64,000 nucleotides of DNA from Candidatus Aenigmatarchaeota archaeon (GTDB lineage Archaea; Aenigmatarchaeota; Aenigmatarchaeia; GW2011-AR5), in assembly GCA_016193585.1 (NCBI GenBank), contig JACPRW010000003.1:1-64000 (forward strand). Reading direction: 5' to 3'. Shown here piece after piece: positions 26,946 through 35,613 of this stretch; position 1 is the stretch's first letter; every line of letters begins with the position of its first letter. The notes under the pieces were generated by a model that was not told where the DNA came from, ran no database searches, and saw only the letters and a list, made by a program, of their open reading frames with translations. The translations under genes and the position numbers were made by a program.

Positions 26946-29174
26946 TCAGCTTTTTGAGCTCGCAGCAACTGCTTTGACTGCACCTGAATGCGTTTTTGCA
27001 TGAAGGCTGAGCGCGCGCTTTGAAGCGAACGGCTTGCCGCATGAAGCGCAGACGAGCTTCTCTGCTGCCTTTTTTGCCCGCATGCTTTCCTGCTGCGCTT
27101 TTTTCAGCTTGCTCTTGTCCAGCCAGTCCTTTTTCGTTTCGCAGAGCGGGTCGAGGCACATCCTGAACGGCCGCCTGCCCTGCTGATAGACCTGGATGAT
27201 GGGCGTTTTGCACGATGCGCATTCCTTTTCCTGGGAAATGATGAGGCCCTCGCGGGGGAGCGGGTATCCTGTCCTGCAGCCCTTCTTGTAGCCGGTGCAC
27301 CCGACAAACCGCTTGCCCGTGCGCCAGAGCTTGTGCACCTTGAGCGTGCCGCCGCAGCTTTTGCAGGTGCCGAGAATGCTCTGCTTGTCCTGGGTCGCGA
27401 TGACGGCGCTTGTCAGTTCCTCGCCGATCTTCTTCTCCTTTTTCCTGAACTCGTTGCATATCTTGGTGAGCTCCTTCTTCGCCTCCTCGATGACGTCGCC
27501 GCGCTTGGTTGTGCCTTTCTCGACGCCATCGCACTCCTCCTCGAAATGCCTCGTCAGGCGTTCGGAAACGACGGGCGCGATATTCCGTTCGAGGATGTCG
27601 GCGAGTTGCATGCCGAGGTCGGTCACCTCGATGCTCTTGCCGATGATGTAGCCGCGGTTGTACAGTATCTGCAGTATCTGCGCGCGGGTCGCCTGGGTGC
27701 CGAGGCCTGCCTGTTCCATCGCCTTGAGGACGCTGCCCTGTGAGTAGCGCGCCGGCGGCTGCGTCTCTTTTTCTGTCTGGTTTACTTTGTCGATGGCAAG
27801 CGTGTCGCCCTGCTTGAGAACGGGCAGGGTGATTTCATCGCGGGCCGCGTACTTGCCGTAGAGCAATGTCCACCCGGCTTCGATCGTCTTCGTTCCCCTG
27901 AGCATGAACTGCTCGCCGTTCGCGGTGAGCACGACAGTTTGTGATTCACGTTTGGCAGGATCGCCGAAAACTGCGAGGAACCGCCGCACAACAAGGTCGT
28001 AGACGCGCTGCTGCATGCTCGTCATCTTTTTTTTCGGCGTTTCTCCGGTGGGGTAGATGGCCGGATGGGCGGCGCTGGTTGCCTTGCCCTGCATCGGCGT
28101 GAGTTCCTTCCTGCTGAGCAGGAACGCTGCGTCCTTCGCGTATGTGCCCTGCTTGCCGAGGCTCGTCAGTATTTTCTTGTAGTTGATATCTTTCGGTAAT
28201 TGTTGGCTGTTCGTGCGTGGATAGCTGATGAGGCCCGCCTGGTAGAGCGATTCGGCTATGTTGAGTCCCTGCTGCGGCGCATAGCCGAAATAACGGTAGA
28301 TATCGGTGAGGAAAGCGGTGGTATTGTAGGGCACCGGCGGCTTTTGCGTCATGAGCTTTTTCCTGATGTCGCTGACGCTTGCCGACTTCGCGCTGGCCTT
28401 CTTGAGGATGCTGTCGGCTTCCTTCTTGTCCCATAACTTGTCTTCGTGGTACACCGCCGTGAACTGCTGCTTGCCGATGCGCACGGTCATGTCGATTTCC
28501 CAGAAGGGTTTTGGCTTGAACGCCTTGATTTTTTTCTCATGTTTCCCGAGTAGGTGGAGCACAGGTCCCTGGACGCGGCCTGTGGAGAGGATGCGGAACC
28601 GCTTTTGAGCGGCCTTGATCGCGTTGGTCAGCGCGCGCGTCAGCGAAATGCCCCACATGTAGTCAAGATAGTGGCGCGTGTATCCCGATTCCACCAGATT
28701 CTTGTTGATGGTCGTCGTATGGGCATAGCTGTCGAGCAGCTCTTCTTTGGTCATCGTCGAGAATTTCATCCGCGCGGCGTCCTTCCTGCCGAGAAGGAAA
28801 CGCAGGATATTGACGCCGATGACCTCGCCTTCGTCGTCGTAGTCTGTCGCGATTATCACGTCGCCCGCGTCCTTCGCGAGCTTCTCGATGTTCAGGTAGT
28901 ATGGCTGCGAGAACAGGGCTCCCTTCGACGCCTTGAATGACGGCACCCAGTCGACGTCGAATGCCGGGTAATCCCAGCCCTTGCTCTGCTGCTTGAGCGT
29001 GAAGAGGTGTCCTACCGCCGGCGCGCACACGAAACGGCTGCCGTCCCGCTCGAATTCGAACCAGTACGCCCGCGAGCCCTCCTCCTGCATCTTCACCGGC
29101 TTGCCGTCCGCGAGCGCCTCGGCTATTGATTTTGAAGCACTAGGCTTTTCCGCTATTATTAATGTATAGGTCAT
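26946..29174 (-). CDS. topA: DNA topoisomerase I (type IA) with C-terminal zinc fingers
   Basis: Relaxes negatively supercoiled DNA by single-strand passage. A 742-residue type IA enzyme: TOPRIM domain (LIIAEKPSASKSIA, ATDYDDEGE), catalytic tyrosine in GLISYPRTNSQ, then the gate domains. The C-terminus has two four-Cys zinc modules (CKSCGGT..GC.., CASCKTP..C..C) and ends with a textbook C2H2 finger (CASCGKPF, then RALSLHAKTH; C-x2-C-x12-H-x3-H). The last is rare in prokaryotic topoisomerases. The ATG at 29174 (MTYTLIIAEK) is preferred over 29186. The upstream LAGLIDADG gene ends 8 nt before it. Confidence 0.94.
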   Translation of the reverse strand: MTYTLIIAEKPSASKSIAEALADGKPVKMQEEGSRAYWFEFERDGSRFVCAPAVGHLFTLKQQSKGWDYPAFDVDWVPSFKASKGALFSQPYYLNIEKLAKDAGDVIIATDYDDEGEVIGVNILRFLLGRKDAARMKFSTMTKEELLDSYAHTTTINKNLVESGYTRHYLDYMWGISLTRALTNAIKAAQKRFRILSTGRVQGPVLHLLGKHEKKIKAFKPKPFWEIDMTVRIGKQQFTAVYHEDKLWDKKEADSILKKASAKSASVSDIRKKLMTQKPPVPYNTTAFLTDIYRYFGYAPQQGLNIAESLYQAGLISYPRTNSQQLPKDINYKKILTSLGKQGTYAKDAAFLLSRKELTPMQGKATSAAHPAIYPTGETPKKKMTSMQQRVYDLVVRRFLAVFGDPAKRESQTVVLTANGEQFMLRGTKTIEAGWTLLYGKYAARDEITLPVLKQGDTLAIDKVNQTEKETQPPARYSQGSVLKAMEQAGLGTQATRAQILQILYNRGYIIGKSIEVTDLGMQLADILERNIAPVVSERLTRHFEEECDGVEKGTTKRGDVIEEAKKELTKICNEFRKKEKKIGEELTSAVIATQDKQSILGTCKSCGGTLKVHKLWRTGKRFVGCTGYKKGCRTGYPLPREGLIISQEKECASCKTPIIQVYQQGRRPFRMCLDPLCETKKDWLDKSKLKKAQQESMRAKKAAEKLVCASCGKPFASKRALSLHAKTHSGAVKAVAASSKS

Positions 29175-29182
29175 AAAATTCC

Positions 29183-30286
29183 TCAAAGCTTTTCTTTTAT
29201 CGCACCGCTCTTTTTTAGGAGGTGAATATGATAATCTATTGTATTCAGACTACGATTTAGTTTTATTGATATTTCCTTACGATTTTTACCTTCTTTTAGT
29301 GCATTCAACACGAGTTCTTTGCTTTCTTTCCTTCCATAGCTTATTCTTTGTTTAGAGGTCAACAATGCATTGAGCTTAAATCCCTTTGACGAGTGAGTAA
29401 AGCCTATTTTTTCTTTGAAAAGTTTCAGATTAGTATATCCACGAATGTAAAAGTAGTAGAAATCAAAGCCTCTTTGATTTTTGTGTTTGATTTCATCGCT
29501 TCTTATTTCTAGCTCATTTATCATTTCCTTAAGGCCGGATAGTAGATTTCTATTGCTGCATGAAAGTTCGATTTGCCTTACTGGAGGATTGAATAAAACC
29601 GAGCCTTCATCGTCAGCAAAAGCTCTAATGAAAGCTTTCTTTACATCCAAATCTTCACTGTTCCTTATAAATTCTGGAATTTCGCACGTTCTGCTGTTAA
29701 AGTCTTTTACAGCTATCGAAAGAATAATGCCTACAGGTGTTGGCAATGCTACAAATCCAACACCTTTGTTTTTTGATTCATAAATAGCTAAGTTTCCGAA
29801 TGTTTTCCTTGCGTTCTTTTTGAATTCGTCTAACAAATTTCTATCAGTGTTGTAGTAATGGAGATGGAAATATCCACGCTTCTCAATGCTCAGGGAACCG
29901 TCACAAAACAAATGAGCTATGATAGAAGAAAGTTCTGGAGTTAGTTTAATAGGAAATCTTGGGTATATCGACTTGCTTTTCACATTTCCCGTATTTCCTT
30001 TTCCGTAAACATGGCTCTTTAGTTCGATAACTTCCGACTGCATTTCTTCTAGATTTATATCACATAACCTACAAATTTCAGTTAGTATAGAAAGCGGATA
30101 GGTCCTTTTTCTCCTCCATGCGTATAAAGAACCAGACCATGCCGCAAGATGATTTGCAAGCTTCCTATACGAAGAATAGTTTCGGATAACAGCTTTGTCC
30201 AGCTTTTCTTCGAAATCCTCACTGACTCTAACAAAAAACCTGTCTGGTGACAAATCAGTTATTTTTATATTCACACAAGCACCCAT
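29183..30286 (-). CDS. Free-standing LAGLIDADG protein with HTH domains
   Basis: A 367-residue, AT-rich gene unlike its neighbours in composition. Two LAGLIDADG motifs are visible: LSSIIAHLFCDGSLS and KKAFIRAFADDEGSV, each with an acidic residue at the active position. An N-terminal region (about 40-85: YRKLANHLAAWSGSLYAWRR) and the C-terminal tail (RKEISIKLNRSLNTIDYHIH) look like helix-turn-helix units. It is not inside an intein or intron. It could be a solo homing endonuclease or a regulator built from one, as in bacterial WhiA. AGGTGA lies 12 nt before the ATG. It ends 8 nt before the topA start. Confidence 0.75.
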   Translation of the reverse strand: MGACVNIKITDLSPDRFFVRVSEDFEEKLDKAVIRNYSSYRKLANHLAAWSGSLYAWRRKRTYPLSILTEICRLCDINLEEMQSEVIELKSHVYGKGNTGNVKSKSIYPRFPIKLTPELSSIIAHLFCDGSLSIEKRGYFHLHYYNTDRNLLDEFKKNARKTFGNLAIYESKNKGVGFVALPTPVGIILSIAVKDFNSRTCEIPEFIRNSEDLDVKKAFIRAFADDEGSVLFNPPVRQIELSCSNRNLLSGLKEMINELEIRSDEIKHKNQRGFDFYYFYIRGYTNLKLFKEKIGFTHSSKGFKLNALLTSKQRISYGRKESKELVLNALKEGKNRKEISIKLNRSLNTIDYHIHLLKKSGAIKEKL

Positions 30287-30434
30287 GATTGCATTCGTTC
30301 ACCTAGGCAAAAATGGTGGGGATATTTGCAAGCAATGTACATAATATAAGAGAATTATTTAAATGTCTGGAAAGGGAAAGAAAAAAGCAGCTACGTTGGC
30401 GTGTAGCTCAATCCTGCAGCCTTGTCACTTCTCC

Positions 30435-32639
30435 TCACATTGCAGGCCCGTTGCAGCTGTCAACCGGTTCCCAGTCCTCCGGAACGTCGCACGGCGTCGG
30501 GAATTCCTTGCATTCGCCGGTTTCCGGATTTCGCGCAGGCTGGATTACCTGTATGCAGAAGGTGTTTTCAGGAGGGCGCGGCGCGGCAGGAGGCTGGGTG
30601 GGCTTTTCGACGCCGCCTTCAATCGGTTCTGATGGGAGCGGCGCGGGCACGGTGATTGGCTCCGGAAGCGGTTCGGGCTGCAGAAATGCCACCGCGTTCA
30701 GCTTCTCCATGGTGCCGAGGTTGTGCATCTGTATCATGCGGTCGGACACTGTGTAGAGTACGTTGTCTATGTAGAGCGACCTTCGTATGGATGGCTGCAT
30801 CCAGTAATCCGCGCTGTCGTCGGCATGCGTTATCTTCCCCTTGAGGTCGAAGCCGTTGTCAAGGCTCAGACCGAAGGCGTACGCTCCCTGCCAGAAGCTT
30901 TCTGCGCTGTACACAGACACGGGCAGGACAAGGAGGTTCTTCTCCCTGCTGAAGAGAAACGCCTTGTGGTCGTTGATTGCCTCTGAGTATCCGTCTTTCA
31001 CCTCGTAGCTCGAGAGTTCCTTGGGGTTGCTGACGTCGCTGACATCGAAGAGCGACAGCTTCAGGCCCGAGAACGTGACAAAGCCGTCATGCTCTTCTGT
31101 TGCCCTGCCGACGCCGATGAGATGGTTTTCATCGTACGGATGAAGGTAATCAGAAACTCCCGGAACCTTCAGTTCGCCAAGTAGCGCGGGTCGTGCAGGG
31201 TCATTGAGGTCGATGACAAAGAGCGGGTCTATGCGCACGAACGTGACGAGATACGCCCTGTCGCCGAGGAAGCGCACCGAAAATATGCGCTCGCCGGGAG
31301 CCATGTTTTCGAGTTTGCCCACGAGCTTCATGCTCGAATCGAGCACGTACACGTTGTTCGAAGGCTCGCTGAAGCTGTTGGTCGTGGTCGCGATGCGGAA
31401 ATAGACGTTGTGCTCGTCCATGGAAAATTGGTTGAGGACGGTGCCCGGCACCGTCCCGTAATTCCTGTATTCGATGGCGCCGTTGCTGAGTGCTATCTTA
31501 TGCACGAGTGTCTTCTCCTGCTGCTCCATCATGTTCGCGTACGTCACGTACATGTTGCCGGCTGAAACGTACATATCCTGCGAGTAGCCGGTAAGGAACG
31601 TCTTGCTGTTATGCTGCTCTGCGTCGTTCTGGGTGTTCAGCGAGAGCACCGTTACGTAGTTGTAGCTGTAATCCGGGATGTCGAAGTAATAAATCGCGTT
31701 GGCTGGTGTCTCCTCGCCGTCCACAACCGGCAGTGGCACAGATGACGGAGACGTATACGGGTACAGTGGCATGTTGACGACAGCATACACGTAATCGCCA
31801 ATCATGCGCGCGTCGAAGTAATCGCCGCTTGCCGTAATTTCCCGCGCAAGCGTCGGGTTTTCCCTGTCATGTATGTCATAGACCTTGATGTACGACTGCG
31901 GAGTGCCGTAGTCAACTATTGTAGGGCTTGCAGCGATCCTGCTGTCAGAGGCCCGTCCTTCGGCAGGTTGCAGCACCGTTTTGTCGTATATCCTATAGCC
32001 GAAGGACTGTGAGAACACAACGAGTTTGTCGTTATTGACGAATATGTCGCGGATGTATTCATTTTCTGCAGGCAATAGTTCGGAGAGAATGGACGCGTCT
32101 TCAGGCGGGTACGCCTTCGAGATGTACACCTTACCCCCGGTAACAGTATAGATATACGTCCCGTCCGTCTTCGCGATGTCAGGCTCGTCGACGCCTGCTA
32201 CCTGGACATTGGTCAGTGAGAACTCCTGACCACCACCCTCGGCAGACGCGGCTTCCATGGCAGTTTGCGTCGCTATGCCGAGCCTCTGAGTGTTTGCGTC
32301 GACTTTGTCATAGTAATAGTTTGTCCTGTCCTTGAGAAACCGCTGCAGTTCACCATACGATTTGAATTGCTTAAGCTCCCCTGGAGGAGCGTTTTTCTCC
32401 TGGTTCACCTTGAGCCAGAAATCCTCCCTTTCCTTGACCTTGTCATAATAATTCTTGAGAAGTTCTGCCCTTGCATGTTCATCGGTAACGAAAATTAGTT
32501 GCACCTTGAATACTGTGTCCTCAAACATTTCGTTGAACCGCATCAAATAAAACCTGGGCTCCTCCTGTGCGTACGTCAGCGGCGCAAACGCCATGACCAG
32601 CGACAGCGCAATGCCAATGATGCCTGTTTTCCTGTTCAT
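30435..32639 (-). CDS. Secreted beta-propeller domain protein
   Basis: A 734-residue exported protein. The signal peptide is MNRKTGIIGIALSLVMAFAP with a TYAQ cleavage region. The mature part resembles the archaeal/bacterial secreted beta-propeller family (repeating DIHDRENP, VYVLDSS, LFDVSDVSNPKEL blades). A proline-rich linker (PEPLPEPITVPAPLPSEP) leads to a short Cys-containing tail (CIQV..CKEF..CDVP..C) that may form disulfides. Likely a cell-surface or exported binding protein; ligand unknown. The ATG at 32639 starts the signal peptide; 12 extra codons upstream are not needed. A structured element precedes it (32667-32792). Confidence 0.82.
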   Translation of the reverse strand: MNRKTGIIGIALSLVMAFAPLTYAQEEPRFYLMRFNEMFEDTVFKVQLIFVTDEHARAELLKNYYDKVKEREDFWLKVNQEKNAPPGELKQFKSYGELQRFLKDRTNYYYDKVDANTQRLGIATQTAMEAASAEGGGQEFSLTNVQVAGVDEPDIAKTDGTYIYTVTGGKVYISKAYPPEDASILSELLPAENEYIRDIFVNNDKLVVFSQSFGYRIYDKTVLQPAEGRASDSRIAASPTIVDYGTPQSYIKVYDIHDRENPTLAREITASGDYFDARMIGDYVYAVVNMPLYPYTSPSSVPLPVVDGEETPANAIYYFDIPDYSYNYVTVLSLNTQNDAEQHNSKTFLTGYSQDMYVSAGNMYVTYANMMEQQEKTLVHKIALSNGAIEYRNYGTVPGTVLNQFSMDEHNVYFRIATTTNSFSEPSNNVYVLDSSMKLVGKLENMAPGERIFSVRFLGDRAYLVTFVRIDPLFVIDLNDPARPALLGELKVPGVSDYLHPYDENHLIGVGRATEEHDGFVTFSGLKLSLFDVSDVSNPKELSSYEVKDGYSEAINDHKAFLFSREKNLLVLPVSVYSAESFWQGAYAFGLSLDNGFDLKGKITHADDSADYWMQPSIRRSLYIDNVLYTVSDRMIQMHNLGTMEKLNAVAFLQPEPLPEPITVPAPLPSEPIEGGVEKPTQPPAAPRPPENTFCIQVIQPARNPETGECKEFPTPCDVPEDWEPVDSCNGPAM

Positions 32640-32666
32640 CCATGACACACCCCAATGACCATGAAA

Positions 32667-32792
32667 TTTGCCCAAAAAGCACTCGTCAGGTTCCTTGGCC
32701 GTTAGGAAGCTTCATGGACGACGCAAAGCGTGCCCACGTAACGTCCGCTGGCAAACCCTTTTGGTGAGCATTGCTCACGACCTTTGGGCAAA
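32667..32792 (-). ncRNA. Predicted structured RNA / leader of the beta-propeller gene
   Basis: A perfect 10-bp stem (TTTGCCCAAA 32667-32676 with TTTGGGCAAA 32783-32792) encloses 106 nt with further pairings: TTCCT/AGGAA (32691-32708), GGACG/CGTCC (32716-32746) around ACGC/GCGT (32721-32731), and GTGAGC/GCTCAC (32764-32778). An alternative pairing (GCAC..TCGTC with GACGA..TGC) would compete with one of them. On the minus strand a TATA-like CATATAATAAAA (32802-32813) lies upstream, so the element would be in the 5' leader of 30435-32639. It matches no riboswitch or RNA class I know. Orientation and function are inferred. Confidence 0.5.
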
Positions 32793-32865
32793 GATTCACT
32801 TTTATTATATGTAGACCGTTTCGCCAACTAAATGGCGTAGTGAAACGTTCGTGAAACAGTCTGCT

Positions 32866-33036
32866 TCAGCTCTGGAGAATCTGCCCCAAGAAGTCGTCAA
32901 TAATGTCGATGGCAATCGCGAGCAGCAGCCATAGCAACTCGAAATCAATCTTGCCGAGAAGCACCAGCGCCGCATAGAGGAACGTCGCTGTGGGGAACGA
33001 GCTGATAAAACCGAGAAGTCGTCGCGGCATGGTCAT
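32866..33036 (-). CDS. 56-residue membrane microprotein coupled to serS
   Basis: MTMPRRLLGFISSFPTATFL, then two hydrophobic segments (LYAALVLLG and ELLWLLLAIAIDII) and a polar end. Its ATG overlaps the serS stop (ATGA at 33033-33036), a typical translational-coupling arrangement, which makes it likely to be real despite its size. Function unknown. Confidence 0.6.
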   Translation of the reverse strand: MTMPRRLLGFISSFPTATFLYAALVLLGKIDFELLWLLLAIAIDIIDDFLGQILQS

Positions 33037-34313
33037 GCACCGAGTATTGGGAAACCTGTATACGGCTGCAGCGCCTTCGGTATCGCCACAGTGCCGTCTT
33101 CCTGCTGGAACTGTTCGATGACGGCAATCATCGCCCTGCTCGTCGCAAGTGCCGTGTTGTTGAGCGTGTGCACGAACCCGATGGGCGGTGAGCCCTCCTT
33201 TTCGCGGTACTTTATGCCGAGCCTGCGCGCCTGATAATCAGTGCAGTTCGAGCACGAGCCTGATTCGCGGAACGTATCATCAGCCATCCACACCTCGATG
33301 TCATACTTCTTCGCCGCAATGTTGCCGATGTCGCCGGTGCATATGCTGACCACGCGGTAATGCAGCCCGAGCTGCTGGTACAGCGCCTCGGCGTTCTGCT
33401 GCAACTCCTCGAACAATTGCCATGACGCTTCCGGCTTGCAGAAGACGAACTGTTCTATCTTGTTGAAATGGTGCACCCGGAACAGCCCCTTGGTATATTT
33501 CCCGTGGCTGCCGACCTCTTTCCTGAAGCAGGGCGAGATGCCTGCGAGCTTTAACGGCAGTTGGGCAGCGCTGAACGTTTCGCCCATGAACTGTGCGCCA
33601 AGGGGATGCTCTGCAGTGGCGATGAGGTAGAGGTCTTCATTCTCCACTTTGTAGGTGACCATTTCGAAGTCTGCCGCGTCAATCACGCCCTCGTACGCTG
33701 TGCGGTTTATCATAAGCGGTGGTTCGACGATGGTGAAGCCGCGCTGTTTCGTGAGAAAATCAATGGCGAACCGCTGCAGCGCCATGTCGAGAATGACCGC
33801 GTCGCCCTTGAGGTAGTAGAATCCTGCGCCGCTCGTCTTCGCTGCCCGCTCGAAATCTATCATGCCGAGTTGCTTCAGTATGTCAAGGTGGCTCCTCGGA
33901 CCAAAATCAAATTCTGGCTTCTTTCCGTATTTCCTTGTTTCCACATTGCCGCTTTCGTCCGTGCCCACCGGCACGCTTTCGTGGAGCATGTTGGGCAGGG
34001 ACATGAGCCCGAGCCTGCAGCGCTCGTCGAGCAGCGCAAGCTGCACATCGAGCTTTTTTATCTTGTCGGGTATCGACTTCACTTCCCTAAGCTTCGAAGC
34101 TGCAGTCTTGCCTTTAGACTTCAGAGAAGCGATTTCCCGTGTCAGGATATTGCGCTGGTGCTTGAGCTTCTCGGCCTGTTGGATGGCCTCGCGGCGCTTC
34201 TTGTCAGCCGAGATGACGTCATGGAGCAGCTTCAGTTTACCGGTATCGCCGCGCTTTTTGAGGTTCTGTTCGACGAGTTTCTGTTGTTCCCTGATGAGCT
34301 TGATGTCGAGCAT
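33033..34313 (-). CDS. serS: Seryl-tRNA synthetase
   Basis: Charges tRNA-Ser. A 426-residue class II synthetase of the common (bacterial/archaeal) SerRS type. The N-terminal coiled coil (about 30-100) binds the long variable arm. Motif 2 is CFRKEVGSHGKYTKGLFRVH, and motif 3 is around GFVHTLNNTALATSRAM. GSCSNCTDYQARRL is the serine-binding region. It ends overlapping the small membrane gene. It lies about 1.3 kb from the serine biosynthesis genes. Confidence 0.95.
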   Translation of the reverse strand: MLDIKLIREQQKLVEQNLKKRGDTGKLKLLHDVISADKKRREAIQQAEKLKHQRNILTREIASLKSKGKTAASKLREVKSIPDKIKKLDVQLALLDERCRLGLMSLPNMLHESVPVGTDESGNVETRKYGKKPEFDFGPRSHLDILKQLGMIDFERAAKTSGAGFYYLKGDAVILDMALQRFAIDFLTKQRGFTIVEPPLMINRTAYEGVIDAADFEMVTYKVENEDLYLIATAEHPLGAQFMGETFSAAQLPLKLAGISPCFRKEVGSHGKYTKGLFRVHHFNKIEQFVFCKPEASWQLFEELQQNAEALYQQLGLHYRVVSICTGDIGNIAAKKYDIEVWMADDTFRESGSCSNCTDYQARRLGIKYREKEGSPPIGFVHTLNNTALATSRAMIAVIEQFQQEDGTVAIPKALQPYTGFPILGA

Positions 34314-34333
34314 AGCTCATTATTGTACAGGTA

Positions 34334-35038
34334 TTATTTTAAACCGTACAGCTCCCTGAGGAGCTGGGGCACAACACTGAGGTCACCTCCTATGACGATA
34401 TCCCGGTCTTCTGCAAGCCCGTCTTTCGGGCACACCCATATAAATCTGTTGGCAACTCCTTTCATCTGCCGGTCGTTTGCGCCATCGCCCATGGCAACAA
34501 GCCAACCATAGGGGTGTTGCTGCATGAGCTGCTTGAGAGGGAGTGATTTATCAGTGAGGGGGTACACGTCCTGTAGCCTCCCGTTGCATTTTATTCCAGA
34601 AGCAGCAACGTAATCTACGCCAATCCCATGGGTCGAGAGGCTGTGCTCCACCAAAGGATAGATGCCTCCGCTGACAACAATAATATCATGATACTTTTCC
34701 AGCTCCATCAGTGCCTCGCGTGCGCCTGTTCTGAGCGGGATGCCTGCAACGACAGCTTTCATCTCCTCGAGATTCATGTATTTGGTTATTTCTTCAAGGC
34801 GCAGGCGCAGCGATGCATCAAACGGCAGTTCGCCCCTCATGCCCCGCTGCGTTATCGCCTCCATATACGCTTTCATGCTTACCCTGCTTCCGTCGAGTTC
34901 TGTATAAACGCCGGCTAATGCATTTCCGAGCGCTTCCATGAACTCCCCGGCGAGCAGGGTGCCTTCGTAGTCTGCTGCGAAGAGCCCATGCTTGAACTCA
35001 GGCCTTCTGTTGGTTGTTACGAAAACCGGTATATGCAT
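34334..35038 (-). CDS. HAD-superfamily hydrolase, SerB-like
   Basis: A 234-residue HAD phosphatase-like protein. The nucleophile motif is AADYEGTL: the first Asp is present but the usual second Asp (D-x-D) is Glu. The later motifs are intact (VVSGGI, K in LTDKSLPLK, MGDGANDRQM). The Asp-to-Glu change sits at the general acid/base position and may alter the chemistry. Related to phosphoserine phosphatase and similar small-molecule phosphatases. Start at ATG 35038 (MHIPVFVTT); an ATG at 35080 is less likely. Follows serS upstream by 20 nt. Confidence 0.7.
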   Translation of the reverse strand: MHIPVFVTTNRRPEFKHGLFAADYEGTLLAGEFMEALGNALAGVYTELDGSRVSMKAYMEAITQRGMRGELPFDASLRLRLEEITKYMNLEEMKAVVAGIPLRTGAREALMELEKYHDIIVVSGGIYPLVEHSLSTHGIGVDYVAASGIKCNGRLQDVYPLTDKSLPLKQLMQQHPYGWLVAMGDGANDRQMKGVANRFIWVCPKDGLAEDRDIVIGGDLSVVPQLLRELYGLK

Positions 35039-35114
35039 AGCATTCACTTCTTGCCATTGATGCAAGCTCCGCCGGGTCATCGCCGCCTTGTTATTCGCCG
35101 ATACATTTGTATGC

Positions 35115-35609
35115 CTATGGCGCAGGCTGGCCCGTGGTAGATTTTTCTATCCGCACTACTTTAATCGTAAAGACGAGCGTTTTACCTGCAAGCGGATGGT
35201 TGGCGTCGAGGATGACCGTGTCGTTCCTGACCTCGATAACCTTCACAAGCTGCCCTCCTGCAACAAGCGTGTCGCCTGCCTTCACGCCCTGAGGAGCGTT
35301 GCCGAGCGGCACAGTGACGATGTTCCGCGGATCGTAGGAACCGTACGCCTCTTCGGGCGTGAGGGTGACCGTTTTTTCTTCGTTCAGTTTCATGCCGATG
35401 ACCGCCTTGTCGAACCCTGCTATCATCTTGCCGGCGCCTGCCTCGAACTCGAGCGGTGTCCTGCCTTCTGAGCTGTCGAAAACCGTGCCGTTTTCAAGCG
35501 TGCCGGTATAATGCACGGTGACCGTATCACCTTGATTGACCTGCAGAGCACTTCCCGTGCACCCTGCAACAGCAGTGAGCAAAACGAGGCATAGGATTTT
35601 TGAATGCAC
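35115..35609 (-). CDS. FKBP-type peptidyl-prolyl isomerase, lipoprotein
   Basis: A 164-residue FKBP with the active-site pattern VHYTGTLENGTVFDSS and EEAYGSYDP, plus the insert-in-flap domain of SlyD-like proteins (about residues 75-125). A lipoprotein signal (LCLVLLTAVAGC) places it outside the membrane as a folding helper for exported proteins. The start is GTG 35609, about 23 nt after the TATA box TTTTAAAA (35629-35636), with TTG 35612 as alternative. The TATA lies inside the end of the aminotransferase gene. Confidence 0.85.
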   Translation of the reverse strand: MHSKILCLVLLTAVAGCTGSALQVNQGDTVTVHYTGTLENGTVFDSSEGRTPLEFEAGAGKMIAGFDKAVIGMKLNEEKTVTLTPEEAYGSYDPRNIVTVPLGNAPQGVKAGDTLVAGGQLVKVIEVRNDTVILDANHPLAGKTLVFTIKVVRIEKSTTGQPAP

Positions 35610-35613
35610 CAAA

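Noticed and set aside
32667-32792. TPP riboswitch, suggested by GAACCTGA on the minus strand
   Set aside because: The CTGAGA element and the second conserved helix are absent, and the closing stem does not fit the TPP fold.
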